In this document: piece by piece, positions 17,962 to 26,817 of the stretch | How the letters are laid out: every line of letters starts with the position of its first letter | Numbering within the stretch: the stretch's first letter is position 1 | Assembly (NCBI RefSeq): GCF_047729875.1 | Contig: NZ_CP159826.1 | Span: 1,860,001-1,924,000, forward strand | Direction of reading: 5' to 3' | DNA length: 64,000 nucleotides | From: Marimicrobium sp913061115 | Lineage (GTDB): Bacteria; Pseudomonadota; Gammaproteobacteria; Pseudomonadales; Halieaceae | The notes under the pieces: generated by a model | Told to the model about the DNA's origin: nothing | Databases searched by the model: none | The model's input: only the letters and a program-made list of their open reading frames with translations | Made by a program: the position numbers and the translations under genes

Positions 17962-18735
17962 TTACTCCTGCAAAAAATCCAGCGGTAGTGCGATGTAATC
18001 CTGATACATCCTGTCCCGATGTGCTTCTAAACGCGGTGTCAGGCAGGCCCGCGTAGCCTCATCGACTGACGCATACGCCGTGCGCATGTAGTCTGGCATC
18101 GGATTATGCTCAGGGCCAAGAGGCTTTACCATACCGGCAAAATTGGCCCAGTAAAAATCCGCTGCGGTGACGGTAGACCCCACCATGAAATCACTGCCTG
18201 CTGCCTCCTGCCGCAACAACCTGCCATCTAACTCAGCACTCATAGCCTGCAAACGCTCGATGGCAGCCGCATAAGTCTGTTTAGACCAGCCGTATTTCAT
18301 GCCCAGACGAACGGCTATGTCTGGCGGCTCGTCCAACAACAGCATTGGGGCCAGTATTTGTAGACGTCGCTGCCAACCGAAACCATCAGCGCCTGCGATC
18401 AGCGCAGAAACTCCCAGAACATCGATTCTGGCGCCGCAGTCTTTCGGTACCAGTGGACGCTCGGGCGACAATCTCTCTGCCAACATCAATAGGTCGAACC
18501 AATGGCAGACAGGCGGGAAGTCCTTATACACGGCAACCGGTGCTGATGTTTGTCCTGTCCATTTTTGCAAGGCATCGTTGTCACCGCCGCCTTGCTGAAG
18601 TATCGGCGTGTACTCAATATTCTTGAAAGCAAGTATCGCTTTCGCCGCCTCGCCCCAAGGCCCTGGCACACCCGCGGTCAAGACCAAACGCAGGCCGGGT
18701 GCTGACATCCCTTCCTCTACGCTGAGGTACTTCAT
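17962..18735 (-). CDS. Glutathione S-transferase-like protein
   Basis: 257 residues. An N-terminal thioredoxin-like domain (GPWGEAAKAILAFKNIEYTP, then the cis-proline at TSAPVAV) is followed by an all-helical domain (residues 110-245). There is no obvious catalytic Cys-Pro or Ser near the N-terminus, so the chemistry is uncertain; some relatives are ether-cleaving or isomerase GSTs of aromatic catabolism. It starts nine bases after the amidohydrolase-like gene and is five bases before the NTF2-like gene. Confidence 0.72.
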   Translation of the reverse strand: MKYLSVEEGMSAPGLRLVLTAGVPGPWGEAAKAILAFKNIEYTPILQQGGGDNDALQKWTGQTSAPVAVYKDFPPVCHWFDLLMLAERLSPERPLVPKDCGARIDVLGVSALIAGADGFGWQRRLQILAPMLLLDEPPDIAVRLGMKYGWSKQTYAAAIERLQAMSAELDGRLLRQEAAGSDFMVGSTVTAADFYWANFAGMVKPLGPEHNPMPDYMRTAYASVDEATRACLTPRLEAHRDRMYQDYIALPLDFLQE

Positions 18736-18744
18736 TGCAATCGC

Positions 18745-19614
18745 TTATTCATCGAGCTTAAACACCTTGATAGCGTTTTCTCGCAGAAATTTTGGCCACA
18801 CCTCATCGCGAAACGGCACGTCGGGCATTTCACTGAAAATTCGGTCTAACGATAGGCCCATAGGAAAATAGCCGGCGTACATCACCTGACCAGAGCCGCG
18901 CTTATTGGCAAAGTCGATAATGTCAGGCGGGTAATGCTTGGGCGCAAATGCGCTGGTCATATAATATAAATTGGGATACTTGAGCATCATTTTCCATGCT
19001 ACATCGGTCCAGGGCTCACAACCGTGGCGGGTCACCACTCGCAGTTCAGGAAAAAACCATAGCACCTCATCCAGTAATTCAACTTTCTGTGGTCCGAACG
19101 GCACCCGTGGCCCGGGAACCCCCATACACGGGCAGAAGGGAATATCCAGCTCCACAAGCTTGGCATAGATCGGGTACCACTTCTTATCGTTGACCGGCAC
19201 CGGTGGGCAGATCATGGCGGGGGCAGCTGTCACCGCTTTTATATCAAACTCCTCATGCATCGCGACAATCTTGCGCACCTCGTCCATGCCCCTGTTGGCA
19301 TTCGCCTCGTAAGAAGCAAAAAATCGGTCTGGATGCGCGCGCAGGGCCTGTTCCTGTAAATCGCTAAAGCCTAAGCCAATCATGGCGCGCTCTATGCCAT
19401 GCTTATCCATCTGCGCCAACGTATAGGCGATAGCATCTCCTTTGTTACTGGTATCGGGTATGTCCTTGAACATGTATTGGGCGGGCATGCTAAACAGATC
19501 ATGACTTTCCCGGTCCATCAACAAGGGCTTAATCCAGTCATAAAAAGTGCTGCTGTCATCGCCGGGTATGGCGAGCATTAAATCGATGACCCCAATATCC
19601 TTTGGCATTGGCAT
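18745..19614 (-). CDS. Amidohydrolase-2 family protein lacking the N-terminal metal HxH
   Basis: 289 residues with the TIM-barrel pattern of the ACMSD/LigW-type amidohydrolases. The barrel starts IGVIDLMLAIPGD where metal-dependent relatives read D-x-H-x-H; both histidines are absent. Later conserved positions remain, including VVTRHGCEPW (residues 208-217) and MYAGYFPMGL. It may bind no metal or a different one. AAGGA lies about ten bases before the ATG. The upstream 97 bases are AT-rich and could hold the promoter of this gene and the two after it. Role unknown; the neighbours suggest turnover of a cyclic or aromatic compound. Confidence 0.72.
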   Translation of the reverse strand: MPMPKDIGVIDLMLAIPGDDSSTFYDWIKPLLMDRESHDLFSMPAQYMFKDIPDTSNKGDAIAYTLAQMDKHGIERAMIGLGFSDLQEQALRAHPDRFFASYEANANRGMDEVRKIVAMHEEFDIKAVTAAPAMICPPVPVNDKKWYPIYAKLVELDIPFCPCMGVPGPRVPFGPQKVELLDEVLWFFPELRVVTRHGCEPWTDVAWKMMLKYPNLYYMTSAFAPKHYPPDIIDFANKRGSGQVMYAGYFPMGLSLDRIFSEMPDVPFRDEVWPKFLRENAIKVFKLDE

Positions 19615-19710
19615 GACGCTTAATTCCTTCCTGATACGGCTGGCAGAGTGAGTATATATGCTTCTTTTAACATTATATTCATGGCATAACTAATTGATTA
19701 TAATTAATAT
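19615..19710 (-). promoter_or_regulatory. AT-rich probable promoter/operator region of the amidohydrolase-GST-NTF2 genes
   Basis: Ninety-six bases separating the MBL gene stop from the amidohydrolase start, markedly richer in A and T than the flanks. It holds an imperfect dyad, ATTGAT-TATA-ATTAAT (about 19692-19707), of the size MarR proteins bind. A link with the MarR gene at 16927 is a guess from proximity. Confidence 0.3.
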
Positions 19711-20802
19711 TTATACTTGCATGGGTGCTGCATCATCGGCGTCATGGCGCTGTTTGCGAAGACGCATAGGCAATGTTGAATCTACCGAGGCATAGCGATA
19801 ACAGCCTAGCTCGTCGACTGTTCGCTCAATCTGTCCCCGGTGGTGCAGGTAATTGAGATGCGCAATACACTCCCCCAATGCCAAACCGAGATTATGATCA
19901 TCGAGTTTGCGTTTAAACATCACCGGTAGCAGCTCCATCGCGCTGGCTGGATCGCTCAAACACGCCTCTTCCAACGCCAATAAATGCTCCTCATGGTGCT
20001 CGATCAAGTACCGCAACCGCTCATGCAGCCCGTAAAATGGCGTATTGTGCGCCGGCAGCACGAGGGTGTCGTCTGGCAGCACCTCGAGAAAATGCTCCAG
20101 CGATCTGAACCACTCCTTAAGCGGATTGCCTTCTGGCTCGGAGCCCGAGACACTGATATTGGATGTAATTCTAGGGATCACCTGATCCCCAGAGATCAGA
20201 ATATTGAGTCCGCTGCTGTACAAGCAGGCATGTTCCGGTGAGTGCCCCCGGCCTATTATCACCTGCCAACGGTTACCATTAATGGATAAAAATCCACCGT
20301 CAACCATGCGTCGGTAAGCCGTAGGCATAGGCGTGATGTAGGGTCCAAACCCGCCAAAGTGCTTGCGGGATTTTACAATCTGATCTGGGGTATATCCGGA
20401 GCGGGTGAGGTGGCGTTCTGTTGCCCAGTTGAAATGCTCATTCGTGGTTCTGGAAAAGGATAGACCGGTGAAGTATTCAGCCTCGGTCATATAGAAAGGA
20501 ACCTGCCATTTCTCGCACAGCCAACCTGCCATGCCGGTATGGTCAGGATGGTAGTGTGTCGACACCACCGCCTTCACCGGCTTGCCATTCAGATGCCGCT
20601 CAAATACCTTTTCCCACAGTTCCTGGGTTGGACCAATCGCAATACCGGTATCGATTAGCCACCAGCCATCCGTATCTTCAAGCAGATAAAGATTGATGTG
20701 GTCTAGTGCCATGGGCAGTGGCATACGCAGCCACAGCACGCCCGGCACAATTTCGCGAATCTCACCCGAGTCGGGCGCATCATCAAATAAATAGTTCAAC
20801 AT
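19711..20802 (-). CDS. MBL-fold metallo-hydrolase (glyoxalase II-like)
   Basis: 363 residues, cytoplasmic. The metal motif HYHPDH is at residues 83-88, with additional ligands in GHSPEHACLY (His near 196), SGDQVIP and the final PAHNTPF. A C-terminal helical extension (residues 255-345), with LGLALGECIAHLNYLHHRG, is typical of a group that acts on thioesters or related compounds in degradation clusters. It is 10 bases downstream of bcp's stop and on the same strand as the amidohydrolase set, so it may be read with either. Confidence 0.8.
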   Translation of the reverse strand: MLNYLFDDAPDSGEIREIVPGVLWLRMPLPMALDHINLYLLEDTDGWWLIDTGIAIGPTQELWEKVFERHLNGKPVKAVVSTHYHPDHTGMAGWLCEKWQVPFYMTEAEYFTGLSFSRTTNEHFNWATERHLTRSGYTPDQIVKSRKHFGGFGPYITPMPTAYRRMVDGGFLSINGNRWQVIIGRGHSPEHACLYSSGLNILISGDQVIPRITSNISVSGSEPEGNPLKEWFRSLEHFLEVLPDDTLVLPAHNTPFYGLHERLRYLIEHHEEHLLALEEACLSDPASAMELLPVMFKRKLDDHNLGLALGECIAHLNYLHHRGQIERTVDELGCYRYASVDSTLPMRLRKQRHDADDAAPMQV

Positions 20803-20812
20803 AACGTGAGAG

Positions 20813-21289
20813 CTACAGCCCTAACTCCGTGATCAGCGCAATAACATCGTCATGGTGAGATTTGGTTTTCACCTTACTCATCACATGCTTTATGCGTCCA
20901 TCCTTGCCAATGATAAAGGTGGTGCGTAACACACCCATGAACTCGCGGCCCATGAATTTTTTAAGGTCCCATGCACCGTATTTCTCGGTGATGGCGTGAT
21001 CCTCGTCAGAAAGCAGGGTAAAGTTAAGATCTTGTTTTTCGATAAATCGACCCAACTTAGCAACAGGATCGGGGCTAACGCCTAGCACCACAGTATCGAT
21101 TTTGGCCAGAGCATTCTTGCTGTCACGAATACCACAAGCCTGTACCGTGCATCCAGGGGTCATCGCTTTGGGATAAAAGTACAGCACGACATTCTTCTTA
21201 CCCTTGAATTCTTTCAGACTGACCTTTTTGCCTTCTTGATCTAACAGGGTGAATGCAGGGGCCACCCCACCAACTTTTGGAAATGCCAT
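20813..21289 (-). CDS. bcp: Thioredoxin-dependent peroxiredoxin Bcp
   Basis: 158 residues, atypical 2-Cys peroxiredoxin (PrxQ/BCP). Peroxidatic Cys47 in AMTPGCTVQACG and resolving Cys52 are both present, the five-residue spacing typical of alpha-helical PrxQ members. It reduces hydrogen peroxide and alkyl hydroperoxides in the cytoplasm. Confidence 0.93.
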   Translation of the reverse strand: MAFPKVGGVAPAFTLLDQEGKKVSLKEFKGKKNVVLYFYPKAMTPGCTVQACGIRDSKNALAKIDTVVLGVSPDPVAKLGRFIEKQDLNFTLLSDEDHAITEKYGAWDLKKFMGREFMGVLRTTFIIGKDGRIKHVMSKVKTKSHHDDVIALITELGL

Positions 21290-21368
21290 GAGTAATTACT
21301 CCTTTATATCACTACAATGCAAAATGCATAGCACGCGTCAGACGCGGTAATGATCGCTTAGTAAAATG

Positions 21369-21929
21369 TCAGCTGCGCTTCGCGCGATGATCTATAGCCG
21401 ATACGCGCACCGGGAAATGCCCAGCTGCGGCGTCAGAAAAGTATTCTTTGAGTGTCTCTGACACCACTTGGAACGCAATATTATCCCAAGGAATATCAGC
21501 CTCAGCATACAGCTGTGTCTCCAGACTTTCAGGCCCCGCACTGTGCTCCCCATCATCCAGGTCGCAGCGATAAAACATGTAAACCTGACTAATGTAGGGC
21601 ACGTCAAAGATGCGATAAAGGTCGACGTTAGTGACTCGCGCCTTCGCCTCCTCCCAGGTCTCCCGGGTCGCACCTTGCAAAGTGGTCTCGCCATTTTCCA
21701 TGAAACCTGCAGGCAGCGTCCAGAAACCTTTGCGCGGCTCAATGGCGCGCTTACACAGCAACACCTTACCTTTATAGACAGGCACGCAGCCGACAATGAT
21801 ATGGGGATTACTATAATGGATAAACTCGCAGCTGCTACAGACAAACCGCTCGCGGTCGTCTCCAGCAGGGACTTTAAGGATGACCGCGTTGCCGCAGCTG
21901 GTACAGAATTTCATAGGGGCCTGACTCAT
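21369..21929 (-). CDS. NUDIX hydrolase with N-terminal zinc ribbon
   Basis: 186 residues from ATG at 21929 (a TTG three codons earlier and an internal ATG at 21914 are alternatives). A zinc ribbon CTSCGN...CSSCEF at residues 9-35 is followed by the complete Nudix box, beginning GFMENGE and ending RETWEEA (residues 83-104). This layout is found in NudC-like and NUDT14/ADP-ribose branches; the substrate, a nucleoside diphosphate derivative, is not determinable here. Confidence 0.87.
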   Translation of the reverse strand: MSQAPMKFCTSCGNAVILKVPAGDDRERFVCSSCEFIHYSNPHIIVGCVPVYKGKVLLCKRAIEPRKGFWTLPAGFMENGETTLQGATRETWEEAKARVTNVDLYRIFDVPYISQVYMFYRCDLDDGEHSAGPESLETQLYAEADIPWDNIAFQVVSETLKEYFSDAAAGHFPVRVSAIDHRAKRS

Positions 21930-21981
21930 TTGATGCAAGCGGCACAGTATAAAGGCTTAACCGAGCAATGAGTTAGCCTTA

Positions 21982-22458
21982 CTAGCGCAATTCTCCGTAA
22001 CGGCCCTGATGAAATAGTAGAGGATCACCCGTTGGTCGCTCATGCATATCCTTTACCAAACCAACGATAATGACATGATCTCCGCCGTCATGGGTTGCGT
22101 GAAGCTCACATTCGAAGGTCACCAGCGCGTGACGAATCAATGGCGCGCCATATTTACCCAACCGGTAATGCGAAGGATCCAGTTGGTGTTCGCCCTTTTT
22201 GGCATACTGATTCGAGTGGCTCTGCTGCTCACTGCTTAATACGTTGATGGCAAAAAAACGTGGCGTGGCGAAAACATCGTAGACGTCAGAGTTATTTTGC
22301 AGTGACCACAGCACGAGCGGCGGATCCAGGGACACTGACGAAAACGAATTCGCCGTCATGCCCAGAGCCTTTTGTGTGTCTGACACAGCGGTGACAAGGG
22401 TCACACCCGTGGCGAAACGCCCTAGGGCGTTTCTAAAATCTCGTACGTCTAAACTCAT
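21982..22458 (-). CDS. Flavin reductase domain protein
   Basis: 158 residues of the flavin reductase-like (HpaC/RutF) family: RFATGVTLVTA near residue 13, GMTANSFSSVSLDPPLVLWS at 33-52, and a C-terminal GDHVIIVGLV strand. Such proteins supply reduced FMN or FAD to two-component monooxygenases. No partner oxygenase lies directly beside it; the luciferase-like oxidoreductase at 23937 is the nearest possible user. Confidence 0.86.
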   Translation of the reverse strand: MSLDVRDFRNALGRFATGVTLVTAVSDTQKALGMTANSFSSVSLDPPLVLWSLQNNSDVYDVFATPRFFAINVLSSEQQSHSNQYAKKGEHQLDPSHYRLGKYGAPLIRHALVTFECELHATHDGGDHVIIVGLVKDMHERPTGDPLLFHQGRYGELR

Positions 22459-22545
22459 TGCTCACATTCTCTACGCATAATCACTACTGTTAATGCTGTA
22501 GCTCATTGGAGCCCAGCCGCAGCAGTGGCACATCCCCTATTCAGG

Positions 22546-23037
22546 CTATGGGGTACTGTCATCCTGCCATCTAGCGGCTCTAGATTCATCATCTTGTCTG
22601 GCCGAAACCCAGATTTCGCCGAACGGGCCCAATTCCTTCTTCCAGAATGGCGCGCGGGTTTTTAAATAATCCATGATAAATTCGCAGGCGCTAAAGGCCG
22701 CTTCTCGGTGCGTTGATGCGACCCCAACCCAAACGATCTGGTCTCCCGGAGACAATCGCCCTACCCTATGCACCACCGATGCCGCCAGGAGGGGCCAGCG
22801 ATCAGCAGCTTCATCAATAATTGTCTTAATGCTCTGCTCGGTCATGCCCGGATAGTGTTCTAACTCCAGCGTAGACACCTGCCTATCGTCATTGGCACGA
22901 CGTACATATCCGGTAAAAGTGGCGACAGCACCTTCTGCAGATAGGCCCGACAAAAGTCCGCGCTGTAGCCCCGCCACATCAAAATCAGCTTCGTGCACGT
23001 TGATACTAATGTTTTCCAAGATCGCCACCTCAGCCAC
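22546..23037 (-). CDS. moaE: Molybdopterin synthase catalytic subunit
   Basis: 163 residues. It transfers sulfur from thiocarboxylated MoaD to cyclic pyranopterin monophosphate. Catalytic-loop features are present: VHRVGRLSPGDQIVWVGV, HREAAFSACEFIMDYLK and FWKKE, whose lysine attacks the MoaD thiocarboxylate. It overlaps the end of moaD by eight bases. Confidence 0.94.
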   Translation of the reverse strand: MAEVAILENISINVHEADFDVAGLQRGLLSGLSAEGAVATFTGYVRRANDDRQVSTLELEHYPGMTEQSIKTIIDEAADRWPLLAASVVHRVGRLSPGDQIVWVGVASTHREAAFSACEFIMDYLKTRAPFWKKELGPFGEIWVSARQDDESRAARWQDDSTP

Positions 23038-23284
23038 CGGTCACCGGGGGAAAGAATGCAATTTCATCACCGTCATTCAATTGACAATTGTCGTTAACCA
23101 CCTTCTGATTAACCGCGCGAATCATGTTGTCCTGCGTCAGAATGTCACGCCAAGATTGGCCGTGCTCAGCGCACAGCTGTTCCTGCAGCGTATACAGGTC
23201 TAATCCGGTATCTGGCCAGTGTAATTCCAAACCAGAGCACGCCAGTTCTTCTCTTGTGCGAGCAAAGAACAACACTTTTAGCAT
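23030..23284 (-). CDS. moaD: Molybdopterin synthase sulfur carrier subunit
   Basis: 84 residues when begun at the ATG at 23284 (MLKVLFFARTREE). The C-terminus is PVTGG, the double glycine that is adenylated and thiocarboxylated. The ATG shares one base with the moaC stop (TGATG), so translation is coupled. Confidence 0.93.
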   Translation of the reverse strand: MLKVLFFARTREELACSGLELHWPDTGLDLYTLQEQLCAEHGQSWRDILTQDNMIRAVNQKVVNDNCQLNDGDEIAFFPPVTGG

Positions 23285-23775
23285 CAGGGGGCACCCTCTA
23301 CTTCGCGTTGCCACACGCCTGAGTCACCACCCTCCTTTCTTAGTAGGTTAACGCCATGAATTTCCATGCCCCGATCCACCGCTTTGCACATGTCATAAAT
23401 CGTGAGCGCAGCGATCGAGGCTGCCGTCAATGCTTCCATTTCTACTCCCGTTTTTCCTGACACCTTACAGCAGGCCTCGATGGTCACCCGATTCAACTCA
23501 GGCTGCAGCTCAAAGCTGACCTCTATCGAGGTCAACATCAAAGGATGGCAAAGCGGAATAAGCTCCGCACACTTTTTTGCGGCCTGAATGCCCGCGATGC
23601 GAGCGACCGCCAATACATCGCCTTTTTTATGTGCGCCCTGTTGCAACAGGGCGAAAGTTTGCGGCTGCATCGATATGGCGGCTGCAGCGATAGCCACGCG
23701 TTCGGTCATGGCCTTATCTCCAACATCCACCATATGGGCAGCGCCTTGATCATCGAGATGGGTGAGTCGGCTCAT
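23284..23775 (-). CDS. moaC: Cyclic pyranopterin monophosphate synthase
   Basis: 163 residues with the start THLDDQGAAHMVDVGDKAMT, LIPLCHPL at residues 74-81 and IYDMCKAVDRGMEI near 129-142, which carries the active-site lysine. It converts the MoaA product to cyclic pyranopterin monophosphate. First gene of moaC-D-E, all overlapping; moaA and moaB are not in the window. Confidence 0.95.
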   Translation of the reverse strand: MSRLTHLDDQGAAHMVDVGDKAMTERVAIAAAAISMQPQTFALLQQGAHKKGDVLAVARIAGIQAAKKCAELIPLCHPLMLTSIEVSFELQPELNRVTIEACCKVSGKTGVEMEALTAASIAALTIYDMCKAVDRGMEIHGVNLLRKEGGDSGVWQREVEGAP

Positions 23776-23936
23776 TAATTACTCCGCTGGCGAGGACTTC
23801 GTGGGGGCAGAGTCTATCCAATGCCGTCTCTGATTGAAAATATAATTGATCGGTGAAGTCAGCGAAATTGGCCTCACAGCACTTTCTCTCAGGACAATCA
23901 TTGGCGTACAGTGAGCGTCCGCAAAAGGAGACCACT

Positions 23937-24953
23937 ATGTCGACACTTTCTCTGGGCCTGCAACTGGGCTATTGGGGCGCACTAGCGCCAGGAAATGCTC
24001 ATGTTGAACTTGCGCAAGAGGCCGAGCGTCTGGGCTTCGATTCTGTGTGGACAGCAGAATCATGGGGCAGTGATTGCTTCACTCCACTGGCATGGATAGG
24101 TGCCCACACAAAAACGATTCGCCTGGGCACCTCGGTCGCCCAGTTGTCGGCACGCACCCCGGCGGCCTGCGCCATGGCAACGCTGTCAATAGACCACTTA
24201 TCGGGTGGGCGCATGACACTTGGGTTGGGCGTCTCAGGCCCGCAGGTGGTAGAGGGCTGGTACGGACAGCCTTACAGCAAGCCGGTGACTCGCACGCGTG
24301 AATACGTAGACATTATTCGTAAGGTGCTGGCGCGTGAGGCACCTGTTACCAATGACGGCGAATTTTATCCACTGCCTTATAACGGGCCCGGGGCATGGGG
24401 CATGGGCAAGCCACTTAAATCAATCACGCACCCGCTACGGGCAGACGTTCCCATCTTTATTGGCGCCGAGGGGCCCAAAAATGTCACACAAACAGCCGAG
24501 ATTGCCGATGGCTGGCTGCCCCTCTACTACTCACCCTACCGACAGGATGTTTATGCTGATCAACTAACCGCTGCCAAGCCTGGCTTTGAGATCGCACCCA
24601 CCGTATTGGTCAATATTAATGACGACATGGAGCAGGCGCTTTATCCCGTCAAAGCCATGCTGGGATTCTATATTGGTGGTATGGGAGCGGCCAAGCGCAA
24701 CTTCCACAAGGAATTGATGGCACGTATGGGCTACCCTGAGGAAGCGGATCAAATTCAGAAGCTGTTTTTTGAGGGTAAACGGGATGAGGCCATAGCGGCA
24801 GTGCCAAGTGAGTTCGCCGATGAAATCTCCCTGTCTGGCCCTAAGGATCGCATCAAAGAAAAACTCAAGGACTGGGAAAACTCGCCTGTCACCTCGTTGC
24901 TGATTAACGGCGATATCAATCTGCTCAGAACGATGGCGGAGATCGCAATCTAG
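23937..24953 (+). CDS. Luciferase-like monooxygenase (LLM) class oxidoreductase
   Basis: 338 residues, TIM barrel of the bacterial luciferase superfamily. Start MSTLSLGLQLGYWGALAPGN; GFDSVWTAESWGSDCFTPLA and SARTPAACAM follow the F420/FMN-type pattern. AAGGAGA six bases before the ATG at 23937 fixes the start; the frame runs open from 23853. Because most gammaproteobacteria do not make F420, FMNH2 may be the cofactor, possibly supplied by the reductase at 21982. Divergent from moaC, 161 bases apart. Confidence 0.85.
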   Translation: MSTLSLGLQLGYWGALAPGNAHVELAQEAERLGFDSVWTAESWGSDCFTPLAWIGAHTKTIRLGTSVAQLSARTPAACAMATLSIDHLSGGRMTLGLGVSGPQVVEGWYGQPYSKPVTRTREYVDIIRKVLAREAPVTNDGEFYPLPYNGPGAWGMGKPLKSITHPLRADVPIFIGAEGPKNVTQTAEIADGWLPLYYSPYRQDVYADQLTAAKPGFEIAPTVLVNINDDMEQALYPVKAMLGFYIGGMGAAKRNFHKELMARMGYPEEADQIQKLFFEGKRDEAIAAVPSEFADEISLSGPKDRIKEKLKDWENSPVTSLLINGDINLLRTMAEIAI

Positions 24954-25291
24954 GGCTGCTAGGTCAAACCCGGTCTGTCATGACTTGCCAGATCGGTAAA
25001 ACGACACTGCCCGCATTCGTTGTAGCGGTGCAAGGCTTGGATGCCCCGTCTAAACCGCAGTGGTATGGGGCTCGATGGCCCGCTAAGCAGCGCAACGATG
25101 TTAGAGGCTCTAAGAACCTATTAAAACTCACTGAAGATATTAATTCCGGCTAATCTATGGCACCATCTGCGTCCGTTAATTGACTTTGCAAGAACCTGAC
25201 GATTATCAACTCATAATAGTCATTCCAGTTCTGGGCCGAGTTTATACACGCCCTCATAGCGCTGCCCAATAAGGATACAGACATCTCAACG
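24954..25291. other. 338-bp intergenic region
   Basis: No gene seen. The second half is AT-richer with TTGACT near 25180, as expected for a promoter region before the transporter at 25292, but I could not find a good spaced -10. No hairpin terminator was recognised after the oxidoreductase. Confidence 0.5.
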
Positions 25292-26698
25292 GTGACCCTC
25301 TCCAACCGGCTCCTTTACAGCTCAGGCGCCATCACCTATGCCTTGAAAGATGCCGCATTCGCCGCTTTTGTCCTGTTTTATTACAAGCAGGTATTGGGAC
25401 TCAGCGGCACACTCACCGGACTCGCTATTGCGCTGTCAGTTGTGTGGGACGCAATTTCAGATCCAATGGTAGGCGCATGGTCCGACAATTTGCGCACTCG
25501 CTGGGGTCGTCGGCATCCTCTTATGGTGGCGTCTGTATTGCCTATCGCACTCGGTTTTATCGCATTATTCGAACCGCCAGAAGCTGTTCTAAGCAGCCAG
25601 CGTAGCTTATTCCTGTGGTTATTGGGCAGCGTTATTGTGTTGCGTACCGCCCTAACGTTTTTCATGATCCCTTATCTGGCTCTTGGCGCGGAAATGACCA
25701 CGGATTATCATGAGCGTACCCGTATTGCCAGTGCTCGAACCAATCTGGGCTGGTTTATGGGCGTTGTCGCAGCCGCCGCGGCGATGTTTTTCATTTTTAA
25801 TGATAGCGGAGGCCTCGACGGCCGCTTTATTGAGGACAACTATCACCTTTATGGCTGGCTCAGTGGACTTGGCGCGATTATTTTTAGCACTATCTGCATC
25901 CAAAGTACCTGGCACTATATTCCGGCGCTAATCGAACGCACCTCAGCTAAGAATGACAATCTTCTGCGTAATATCTTTGCCACTTTTAATAACAAGAACT
26001 TTCGCTATCTCGTCTTTCTGGAAACAGCCGTCGGCGGACTGGGAGGTGTTCTCAGCGCCCTGCTCATGGTCAGCTTCACCTATTTCTGGGAACTCGATAC
26101 GCTGCAAATATCGATACTGTTTGCGGGGCCGCCCATATTAGCCGTCATTATCGTGACCGGCAGTTCACACTTCGTCAACAAGCGGCTGGAAAAACAGCAG
26201 CTTTTACAGTTTAGCTGCATAATAGGCGCACTCAACCTGGCATGGCTAACACCTCTAAAATTATTGGGCTGGCTGCCACAGGAAGCGGGAATCGTGTTCG
26301 GACTGGTGTTTGTCAACTACGCCATATTTGTCACGATGAGTATTATGCGAACGGTCGCCAATCAGGCCTTGCTGGCAGATATTGCGGATGAACATGAGCT
26401 GGCGACAGGGCAGCGACAAGAAGGCGTCATGTTTGCAGCAGCATTTTTTGCGGCTAAATTTTGTGCCGGTTTTGGCTACCTGGTAGCGGGCCCCTTCTTG
26501 GATATGATAGGCCTCGCAGCCGGCGCAGTGCCCGGCGAGACGCCCGAAAGCGTTGCGCTAGGGCTCGGTATTGTAATGGGGCCGGGATTGGCACTGATGA
26601 TGATAGTCCCGATTTGGATGTCATTGAAACTTGATGCCAGTCTGGCCGGGCAATTAGCGGTACAAAAAGCATTGAACGAACGCGCGAAGACAACATGA
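25292..26698 (+). CDS. MFS transporter, glycoside-pentoside-hexuronide (GPH) type
   Basis: 468 residues with 12 predicted membrane spans. The N-terminal pattern YALKDAAFAAFVLFYYKQVL, DAISDPMVGAWSDNLRTRWG and RRHP, together with SARTNLG in the second quarter, fit the cation-sugar symporter (MFS_2/GPH) family. Some relatives in marine bacteria accompany steroid or aromatic degradation genes rather than sugars. It begins at GTG (25292); AAGGA lies 16 bases upstream, rather far. Confidence 0.82.
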   Translation: MTLSNRLLYSSGAITYALKDAAFAAFVLFYYKQVLGLSGTLTGLAIALSVVWDAISDPMVGAWSDNLRTRWGRRHPLMVASVLPIALGFIALFEPPEAVLSSQRSLFLWLLGSVIVLRTALTFFMIPYLALGAEMTTDYHERTRIASARTNLGWFMGVVAAAAAMFFIFNDSGGLDGRFIEDNYHLYGWLSGLGAIIFSTICIQSTWHYIPALIERTSAKNDNLLRNIFATFNNKNFRYLVFLETAVGGLGGVLSALLMVSFTYFWELDTLQISILFAGPPILAVIIVTGSSHFVNKRLEKQQLLQFSCIIGALNLAWLTPLKLLGWLPQEAGIVFGLVFVNYAIFVTMSIMRTVANQALLADIADEHELATGQRQEGVMFAAAFFAAKFCAGFGYLVAGPFLDMIGLAAGAVPGETPESVALGLGIVMGPGLALMMIVPIWMSLKLDASLAGQLAVQKALNERAKTT

Positions 26699-26817
26699 GT
26701 AACAAGGAATTGTGTGATTTCCAAAGCTCCATTTCCCTGATGATTCAAAAAATATATGATGTCTATACATAATTAGTTTGCTGTCCAATACACGACATTT
26801 CAGAGTATCGTATTGTT

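Noticed and set aside
23937..24953. Reading the LLM oxidoreductase as an F420-dependent enzyme
   Set aside because: The LLM fold alone does not prove F420 use, and no F420 genes are visible; FMN is equally likely.
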